A stretch of DNA of 64,000 nucleotides from NCBI RefSeq assembly GCF_046271865.1, contig NZ_CP176580.1, positions 1,302,001 through 1,366,000 on the forward strand, in the 5' to 3' direction. Shown in pieces: positions 59,058 through 64,000 of the stretch; positions within the stretch are counted from its first letter, which is position 1; every line of letters starts with the position of its first letter. A model generated the notes under the pieces. The model worked only from the letters and a program-made list of their open reading frames with translations. It searched no databases and was not told the origin of the DNA. This DNA is from Nitrincola salilacus (GTDB taxonomy: Bacteria; Pseudomonadota; Gammaproteobacteria; Pseudomonadales; Balneatricaceae). Both the position numbers and the translations under genes were made by a program.

Positions 59058-59984
59058 ATGTTTTATCGATTACCACACTGGAGCCGATATGGGTTGCTGC
59101 TTCTGTTAACCATACCACTGATTCTGGTTGGTCTGCGGTTTATGCCGGCTTCATCGAATACTGATTTCATGCAGCCGGCCAAATCAATTTCTCATCTGCA
59201 TGGACTGGGCGTGGATGCTGTCAATGACCGTATTTTGCTGGCAACGCATCATGGTCTGTTTGCGCTGGTAGATGGTGAGCTGTTCCAGTTGGGGGATAAC
59301 CGGGATGACTTTATGGGCTTCTCGCAGCATCCGCATGATCCAGATATCATTTACGCCAGTGGCCATCCTGCCCGTGGCGGCAATATGGGGGTGATTAAAT
59401 CGGAAGATGGTGGGCGCAGCTTCACCCGACTTTTCCCTGGGATGGATGGTGAAACAGTCGATTTTCACACCATGACGATCAGTGCTGCCGATCCTGAAGT
59501 GCTTTATGGCAGTTTTGCCGGGCGTTTGTATCGCAGCGTGGATGCGGCTGTCAGTTGGAGCTTTGCTGTCGCAGAAGGGCTCCCGGCGCAGGGTTTTTGC
59601 TGGGGTGCCCCCTGTCTGGCGGCCGATGGCACAGGACGTGATACGGTCTATGCCGGTACTCCACAGGGAATATGGATGTCTGAAAATCTGGGTGAAAGTT
59701 GGGTGGCTGTGACCGGCCAGACGGGTGCTGTGGCGGGAGTGGGCAGCAGTATGCACCAACCCGGTGTGTTGTTTGCACACACTGAAGCCTATGGCGTTGC
59801 CCGCTCTGCAGATGGTGGACAGAGCTGGGAAACCCGCAATACGGGCCTGCAACTGGAGGCAAATGATGTGGTGTTTGCCTTTGTCTTCCACCCTCAATTA
59901 CCTGACAGAGTCTATCTGGCGACAACCGGTAATCAGGTCTATGTCAGCGATGACCAAGGCGGTAACTGGGTCAAGTTACTGTAG
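59058..59984 (+). CDS. Exported BNR/beta-propeller protein (F510_1955-type)
   Basis: The 308-residue protein has an N-terminal signal or anchor helix (residues 12-30). It is followed by a propeller with repeated Asp-box-like turns (SEDGGRSFTRL, SVDAAVSWSFA, SENLGESWVAV, SADGGQSWETR, SDDQGGNWVKL). Such sialidase-like propellers are often named glycosyl hydrolases but no catalytic residues can be claimed. It ends the operon after the small membrane protein (68 bp gap). A C-W-G-A-P-C motif (near residue 178) may be a disulfide or metal site. A role in oxidase-like complex assembly is a guess. Confidence 0.78.
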   Translation: MFYRLPHWSRYGLLLLLTIPLILVGLRFMPASSNTDFMQPAKSISHLHGLGVDAVNDRILLATHHGLFALVDGELFQLGDNRDDFMGFSQHPHDPDIIYASGHPARGGNMGVIKSEDGGRSFTRLFPGMDGETVDFHTMTISAADPEVLYGSFAGRLYRSVDAAVSWSFAVAEGLPAQGFCWGAPCLAADGTGRDTVYAGTPQGIWMSENLGESWVAVTGQTGAVAGVGSSMHQPGVLFAHTEAYGVARSADGGQSWETRNTGLQLEANDVVFAFVFHPQLPDRVYLATTGNQVYVSDDQGGNWVKLL

Positions 59985-60017
59985 CTGCGAGTAGACACCT
60001 TCTTCAACGCTTAAATC

Positions 60018-60047
60018 ACAGGTGGGAAATTATTTATTCCCACCTGT
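60018..60047. terminator. Perfect stem-loop after the propeller gene
   Basis: An 11-bp perfect stem, ACAGGTGGGAA (60018-60028) with TTCCCACCTGT (60037-60047), closes an 8-nt AT loop. It lies 34 bp after the end of the oxidase-like operon. No T-tract follows, so it may be a factor-dependent terminator or a transcript-stabilising hairpin. Confidence 0.6.
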
Positions 60048-60174
60048 CGATCCTGCTTCTTCCCACACGACTTAACTATGAACTCAAACACAAAATGGCT
60101 GTACAGGATGCAGGCATCACTTGGTCAGTTGGGTTCTGGTGTAATCAAACAGTGATGACAGAGGGAGAAGCAAG

Positions 60175-60528
60175 ATGTCTTATGTCGATGGTTTTGTGGC
60201 GGCTGTGCCAACTCAGAACAAAGAACAGTATCGTAAGCACGCTGCAGAGGCGGGCATGGTGTTCAAAGAGCATGGTGCAGTGAGTTTTGTGGAGTGCTGG
60301 GGTGACGATGTCCCTGAAGGGAAAGTCACGTCCTTCCCGATGGCAGTTAAATGCCAGGCCGATGAAACGGTGGTTTTTTCCTGGATCACCTGGCCATCAC
60401 GCGAGATCAGGGATGCTGGTATGAAAAAAGTCATGGAGGACGCCCGTATGAGTCCGGAAAATAACCCCATGCCTTTTGATGGTAAACGGTTGATATACGC
60501 TGGTTTTGTGCCGATCGTAGAGATCTGA
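60175..60528 (+). CDS. DUF1428 protein
   Basis: The 117-residue cytoplasmic protein has the DUF1428 signature (MSYVDGFVAAVPTQNKEQY, VECWGDDVPEGKVTSFP, PFDGKRLIYAGF). The fold is a ferredoxin-like dimer related to antibiotic-monooxygenase barrels; the function is unknown. GGGAGAAGCAAG before the ATG supports the start. Its place inside a copper island may be incidental, since DUF1428 genes occur in many contexts. Confidence 0.88.
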   Translation: MSYVDGFVAAVPTQNKEQYRKHAAEAGMVFKEHGAVSFVECWGDDVPEGKVTSFPMAVKCQADETVVFSWITWPSREIRDAGMKKVMEDARMSPENNPMPFDGKRLIYAGFVPIVEI

Positions 60529-60533
60529 TCTAC

Positions 60534-60602
60534 TCAAGGCTGGTCATCGTCATGCTTGTTATGGTGATGGTGTCCATGCCCTTGATCGTTTGAAATCTTC
60601 AT
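60534..60602 (-). CDS. Candidate His-rich micropeptide, divergent from the multicopper oxidase
   Basis: This is a 22-codon minus-strand frame with the centre GHGHHHHNKHDDD and no recognised family. GAGAGC lies about 9 bp before the ATG. A copper-regulator palindrome lies 64 bp upstream in the divergent region, as it does before copR. A peptide with six His and four Asp could bind Cu or Ni. It could also be the degraded tail of a former metal-resistance protein, so the call is tentative. Confidence 0.35.
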   Translation of the reverse strand: MKISNDQGHGHHHHNKHDDDQP

Positions 60603-60666
60603 GATCCGGCTCTCAATGCGATTGTGTTTTTATGTTTGTAACCGCGTAGCCGGCAGAATCCACTTG

Positions 60667-60682
60667 ATTACATAAATGTAAT
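60667..60682. promoter_or_regulatory. Copper-regulator operator, site 2
   Basis: The palindrome ATTACATAAATGTAAT (ATTACA-N4-TGTAAT) has outer arms identical to those of site 1 at 56224. A candidate -10 (TAGTAT, 60716-60721) again starts after exactly 33 nt with a weak -35. The next plus-strand gene is the multicopper oxidase (137 bp away). This repeat of arms and spacing supports a true shared operator. Confidence 0.75.
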
Positions 60683-60819
60683 CTCCGCATCATCTTGCTG
60701 ACTGAGTAGCCTGGCTAGTATGTGGGTATGTCTGCAGTATCGGTTTCTATCCATCAGTGATGGAGGTGCAGATGCTGAAGTCAGTAAGTACTGCAAGCCT
60801 GATGAATGGAGATTTTAAG

Positions 60820-62289
60820 ATGCGTTTAATAACACGTCGCCAGTTTCTGGCAACGACCGCCGCAGCGGGTGCACTAACCGCCATACCAACACTTTTTACA
60901 GGAAAAGGTTCAGCTTTTGCTGCCACTGACATGCAGCAGGATACGCAGGTTATCAGAGTGGGCACGCGCGTCATTGAGGTCAATGGTAAGTCTGCTCGTG
61001 TATTCGGTTTGACACAACCAGATGGTACACCGGGTTTAATACTGGATGCAGGTAAGCGCTTTCGTGTACGCGTGGAGAACCAGCTTGATGAGTCTACGCT
61101 GTTACACTGGCATGGGCTGACCCCACCCTGGGAACAGGATGGGGTGCCGGGACTCACACAACTGCCTATTCCCGCTGGCGGCCATCATGAGTATGACTTT
61201 CTCCTCGATAAACCCGGCACTAACTGGATGCACTCGCATCACGGTTTGCAAGAGCAGATGTTGATGGCGGCGCCATTGATTGTTCGTGATCCGCTTGAGG
61301 CCGCAGATGATGTTCAAGAAGTGGTTGTTCTGTTCCATGACTTTACATTCCGTGATCCCATGGAAATTCTGTCTGTTTTACAGTCAGAAGGTGGGCATGG
61401 TGCATCGTCTGCAGATCCTCATGCAGGTCATGGAAATATGCAACATGCCGCTGCTCAGAATCAGGCTGCTATGCCTATGGCGCATTTGCATGATGTTGAG
61501 TATGACGCCTTCCTGGCTAATGATCGGACGTTGGATGATCCTGAAGTCTATAGAGTTGAGCGGGGTGGACGTGTTCGCTTACGCTTGATCAATGGCGCCA
61601 CGGCAACGGCCTTCTGGATAGATCTTGATCGCCTGCAAGGTCAGTTGATTGCGGTTGATGGTATGCCTGTTGAGCCGCTGAGGGCGAGTAAGTTTGAATT
61701 TGCCATGGGCCAGAGACTGGATATTCTAGTCGACCTGCCAGCCGGTGAAGAGGGGGTCTGGCCGATCTTTGCGCTACGTGAAGGCGAGCGTGAGCGCACC
61801 GGGATTTTGTTAGCCACACCGGCGGCAACAATTACTAAAGTATCTAATCTGGCACCCCAAAAGGTGCCTGCAATAGGGCTCAATCTCGAGCAGGCACTGC
61901 GTGCGACGACGCCTTTATCGCAACGTCCAGTAGATAGACAACACCATGTCGTTATTACAGAAGCTGCTGGGTATGGATGGTTGTTGAACGGGAAAGCACA
62001 TGGGGATCATCAGCCAATGTGGGTTCGACAGGGTGAGCGCGTGGAAATTACCATCACCGATCAGACCAGTATGGCGCATCCGATGCATTTACATGGTCAT
62101 CATTTTCAGGTCGTGGCCATTAATGGCAAACGGATTTCTGGCGCTATGCGTGACACGGTACTCGTGCCTTCAGGGGGAGAGGTCACGATAGCCTTTGATG
62201 CTATAAATCCAGGTGAGTGGGTGTTCCATTGCCATCACCTGTATCACATGGCAGCGGGGATGATGACAAGCATCAAATACGAAGCTTAG
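60820..62289 (+). CDS. Multicopper oxidase (CueO/CopA-type)
   Basis: The 489-residue exported oxidase has a Tat signal (ITRRQFLATTAAAGAL) and three cupredoxin domains. The copper motifs are all present: HWHG, HSHHG (type 2/3), HPMHLHGHHF and the final HCHHLYHMAAGMM, which carries the type 1 Cys and Met. A Met/His-rich insert (about residues 205-240, with PHAGHGNMQH) resembles the methionine-rich region of CueO and CopA that traps Cu+. It oxidises Cu+ to less toxic Cu2+ in the periplasm. The ATG at 60820, after GGAG, was chosen as the Tat start; a frame from 60757 exists upstream. Confidence 0.92.
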   Translation: MRLITRRQFLATTAAAGALTAIPTLFTGKGSAFAATDMQQDTQVIRVGTRVIEVNGKSARVFGLTQPDGTPGLILDAGKRFRVRVENQLDESTLLHWHGLTPPWEQDGVPGLTQLPIPAGGHHEYDFLLDKPGTNWMHSHHGLQEQMLMAAPLIVRDPLEAADDVQEVVVLFHDFTFRDPMEILSVLQSEGGHGASSADPHAGHGNMQHAAAQNQAAMPMAHLHDVEYDAFLANDRTLDDPEVYRVERGGRVRLRLINGATATAFWIDLDRLQGQLIAVDGMPVEPLRASKFEFAMGQRLDILVDLPAGEEGVWPIFALREGERERTGILLATPAATITKVSNLAPQKVPAIGLNLEQALRATTPLSQRPVDRQHHVVITEAAGYGWLLNGKAHGDHQPMWVRQGERVEITITDQTSMAHPMHLHGHHFQVVAINGKRISGAMRDTVLVPSGGEVTIAFDAINPGEWVFHCHHLYHMAAGMMTSIKYEA

Positions 62290-62313
62290 GATGATACTAT
62301 ACGTGATGCAGAC

Positions 62314-62339
62314 TGACAGCGCCTGATATGGCGCTGTCA
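62314..62339. terminator. Perfect stem-loop after the multicopper oxidase
   Basis: A 10-bp perfect stem, TGACAGCGCC (62314-62323) with GGCGCTGTCA (62330-62339), closes a 6-nt loop, 25 bp after the oxidase stop. It stands between converging units (a gene remnant on the minus strand follows). No clear T-tract is present. Confidence 0.6.
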
Positions 62340-62368
62340 TGATTGAATAACTTCAGTTTCTAATTCTT

Positions 62369-62554
62369 CTAGTCGTTTGGGCCTGTTGTTTTGCGCCAGT
62401 CGGGAATAAATCTGGGAGTCTTCTGCGCATATTGACGCCACTGTACCCCAAATTCGGCATCGGCTGTTTTCTCCTCGTTTTTGGCAAGGCGTACGTACAT
62501 GTAAATGCCCGCTATTTCCGGGTATGGCTGGTCGTACGGTGACAACTCCAGGGC
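62369..62554 (-). pseudogene. Remnant of an isoprenylcysteine methyltransferase-like protein
   Basis: A 61-codon open frame without a plausible start ends in GIYMYVRLAKNEEKTADAEF, then QWRQYAQKTPRFIPDW. This is the C-terminal pattern of PEMT/ICMT-type membrane methyltransferases, which have E-E-x(5-6)-F/Y and Y-x-x-x-x-P-x-F/W-x-P at their ends. The whole N-terminal membrane part is gone, and the frame is entered inside the 3' end of the HMA-like gene. This is consistent with a deletion that joined the two. Only family pattern supports the identity. Confidence 0.6.
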
Positions 62555-62877
62555 TCATGCCGGGCATTGTCCTTGACGTTCTGATCGACGAATCGGTAAT
62601 ACTCTTCCTTGAAATGAGTCCACAAACCTTGTCTGGGTTGGATGTCGTGTTTTGTCAGAATCTCCTCCACGCAGTCGATGCAGAGTCGGGATGCGTCATA
62701 GGAAAAATCGAGCCTGTCAGATTTTTCGTCGAAAGTGACTTTATCCAAACCGTATAGTTGGTCGATTTCTTCAATGGCTGCGTTCAGTTTTGTGCTATCT
62801 ATCGGTCTCAAGAGCCCGAGATGACGAGTCACCAGGTTGACTTCTGAAACACCTAAACGATGTTCAATATGGCTCAT
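62512..62877 (-). CDS. Heavy-metal-associated-like small protein
   Basis: The 121-residue cytoplasmic protein has an HMA-like C-x-x-C motif (RLCIDCVEEILTKHD) near residue 68 in a beta-alpha-beta frame. The C-terminal part HEPWSCHR carries another Cys/His pair. No transmembrane helix is seen. It overlaps the DUF2933 gene by 4 bp (ATGA) and follows a Cu-ATPase, so it may be a copper carrier for that pump. The 3' end lies over a methyltransferase remnant in another frame; its own C-terminus seems normal. Confidence 0.7.
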   Translation of the reverse strand: MSHIEHRLGVSEVNLVTRHLGLLRPIDSTKLNAAIEEIDQLYGLDKVTFDEKSDRLDFSYDASRLCIDCVEEILTKHDIQPRQGLWTHFKEEYYRFVDQNVKDNARHEPWSCHRTTSHTRK

Positions 62878-63167
62878 TGTCTGTCTCCGTCTTTTCGATC
62901 TTCTTTTCGGCCTTCTTCCAGACCTTCCTGCAGGCCACGGCGATAGGCCGCTTCCGCATCCTGATGATTATGCTCTTCACGACCGTGTCCACCGTGGCCT
63001 TTGTGCATGAAAATGTGCATCAGTGGGCACAACAGAATAATCAGAAAGGGGAGATACGGAAGTAGGTGGGCGCCATGCTCCACAAAGAGAAAGTAGAGCG
63101 CTGCGCCAATCATTATAAGTGTCGCCAGGCCGTGAAGGCTGGTCCAATATCCGGGTTTGTTAGCCAT
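62874..63167 (-). CDS. DUF2933 membrane protein
   Basis: The product is about 97 residues with two closely spaced helices (about 10-45: TLIMIGAALYFLFVEHG and LLPYLPFLIILLCPLMHIFM). A His/Gly-rich cluster (HKGHGGHGREEHNH) and a charged tail follow. DUF2933 proteins are common in copper-resistance islands and have unknown function; the His cluster suggests metal binding. AGGAG before the ATG at 63167 sets the start. It is 51 bp after the ATPase stop and overlaps the next gene by 4 bp. Confidence 0.85.
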   Translation of the reverse strand: MANKPGYWTSLHGLATLIMIGAALYFLFVEHGAHLLPYLPFLIILLCPLMHIFMHKGHGGHGREEHNHQDAEAAYRRGLQEGLEEGRKEDRKDGDRQ

Positions 63168-63218
63168 AGGGTTTCTCCTGTGCCGCCCGTCAGGCGGTGC
63201 TGTCACATTGATGTCTGC

Positions 63219-64000
63219 TCATTTATCCACACTCAATTTCACCCGCTTGAGCAGCAGGGAGTTGCCGATTACCGACAATGAGCTGGCCGTCATGGCTATT
63301 ACGCCTATCATCGGGTGTAACAGACCCAGAGCGGCCAACGGGATAGCGGCGGCGTTGTAGGCACTGGCCCAGATCAGGTTCTGTACGATTTTGGCGAAGG
63401 TGGCGCGAGACAGGTGCATCGCTTCGACCACGGCACTCAGTTCACCACGTACCAGGGTGACATCGGCCGCTTCGATGGCGACATCTGCCCCGGCGCCGAT
63501 GGCAATGCCCACATTGGCTTGTTTCAGGGCGGGCGCATCATTGATGCCATCGCCGACCATGGCGACTTTATTACCGTATTGCTCCTGCAGCCTGCGTATG
63601 GCATCCACCTTGCCTTCCGGTAGCACGCCTGCCTGAACTTCATCAATGCCCACTTCGTTGGCAACGGCACGTGCGGCGCGTTCATTGTCGCCAGTAATCA
63701 TGACCACATGCAGGCCTAATGCGTGCATGCCACGAATCGCAGCGACTGAATCCGCTTTGATGGTGTCGGCGACGGCGAGCAGGCCCAGAGCCTGACCGTT
63801 CAGTGCCACTGTGACAACAGTCCGGCCCAGTGATTCGAGTCGGGACAGCTCCTCATCCAGAGCATCCAGCCCTTTGACGCCATCCTCTTCCAGAAGGCGG
63901 CGGTTGCCTATCAGAACCGCTTCACCGGCGATCTTTCCGGCAACGCCTCGTGCGCCGGTGGAATGGAAGTCGGTGACCTGCTCAGGTTCTATGCCCTGTT
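63219..64000 (-). CDS. copA: Copper-translocating P-type ATPase CopA, C-terminal part
   Basis: The gene runs off the right edge, so the N-terminus, the phosphorylation DKTG and most of the membrane part are outside. Seen here are the ATP-binding and P domains (STGARGVAGKIAGEAVLIGN, then VMITGDNERAARAVA and MVGDGINDAPALKQANVG). The last two helices carry the Cu+ class residues YN (ASAYNAAAIPLAALGL) and MTASSLSVIGNSLLL. It exports Cu+ to the periplasm, where the multicopper oxidase acts. The DUF2933 and HMA-like genes follow on the same strand as one operon. Confidence 0.93.
   Translation of the reverse strand, partial: QGIEPEQVTDFHSTGARGVAGKIAGEAVLIGNRRLLEEDGVKGLDALDEELSRLESLGRTVVTVALNGQALGLLAVADTIKADSVAAIRGMHALGLHVVMITGDNERAARAVANEVGIDEVQAGVLPEGKVDAIRRLQEQYGNKVAMVGDGINDAPALKQANVGIAIGAGADVAIEAADVTLVRGELSAVVEAMHLSRATFAKIVQNLIWASAYNAAAIPLAALGLLHPMIGVIAMTASSLSVIGNSLLLKRVKLSVDK

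Noticed and set aside
1..64000. tRNA, rRNA, CRISPR arrays, insertion sequences, integrases
   Set aside because: Reading both strands gave no cloverleaf, spaced repeat array, transposase or integrase. Absence of weakly conserved RNAs cannot be proven by eye.

Overview
The window looks like a chromosomal segment of a free-living, probably marine gammaproteobacterium of the Oceanospirillales/Marinobacterium type. This is judged from RecBCD, YhfG-Fic, a Pseudomonas-like OrfX/MnSOD/ZIP group, Fur-type operators and moderate GC by eye; I could not run a search, so the taxon is an inference. No tRNA, rRNA, CRISPR array, transposase or phage gene was seen.

Layout. 1-160: end of a LytTR regulator. 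0.2-3.6 kb: recD and mgtE. 3.9-6.3 kb: a two-gene membrane redox unit (ferric-reductase-like flavocytochrome plus an exported cytochrome b5/double FMN-binding protein). 6.4-8.1 kb: LysR regulator and isochorismatase-family hydrolase. 8.2-15.3 kb: recB and recC, separated from recD by about 5.9 kb. 15.4-20.5 kb: DUF4870 protein, EamA exporter, an unknown protein, a hydroxyacid-oxoacid transhydrogenase-like dehydrogenase, and an NmrA-like protein divergent from a LysR gene. 20.6-24.3 kb: chemoreceptor, then a candidate pore-forming toxin and membrane immunity protein on AT-rich DNA. 24.4-27.4 kb: DODA-type dioxygenase, TfoX-N protein, flavodoxin-fold reductase and LysR. 27.6-31.1 kb: one very long gene joining a DyP heme peroxidase to a complete glycyl radical enzyme. 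31.2-37.3 kb: ada, EamA, alternative oxidase, D-2-hydroxyacid dehydrogenase, a Phd/ParE-like toxin-antitoxin pair and an alpha/beta hydrolase. 37.3-44.1 kb: iron uptake locus (ECF sigma, FecR, TonB receptor with STN domain, DUF3649, PepSY, DUF3325). 44.1-47.1 kb: OrfX, MnSOD, ZIP transporter, YhfG-Fic. 47.2-50.3 kb: PspA-YqiJ-YqiK membrane-stress operon. 50.6-54.2 kb: M24-fold hydrolase without metal ligands, dodecin, LysR, alpha/beta hydrolase. 54.1-64 kb: copper island (sensor kinase and regulator, oxidase-like subunits II and I, small membrane protein, beta-propeller, DUF1428, multicopper oxidase, HMA-like protein, DUF2933, Cu ATPase).

How the parts work together. Several units are about redox and metals. 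The iron locus and sodA carry look-alike Fur operators (TGCAAA-N9-TTTG[C/T]A). In the copper island, the same palindrome (ATTACA-N4-TGTAAT) lies in the two divergent intergenic regions, each exactly 33 nt before a candidate -10 box, which ties the oxidase-like operon and the multicopper oxidase to one regulator, most simply the adjacent CopR-like protein.

Two items stand out. (1) The DyP peroxidase-glycyl radical enzyme fusion keeps the heme Asp/His/Arg, the GRE active-site Cys and the glycyl-radical Gly, with no radical-SAM activase in the window. (2) The ba3-like oxidase subunit I has Tyr where the proximal His of the high-spin heme and one CuB His should be, yet keeps both low-spin heme His and pairs with a subunit II whose CuA site is intact. 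Both suggest chemistry different from that of their parent families.
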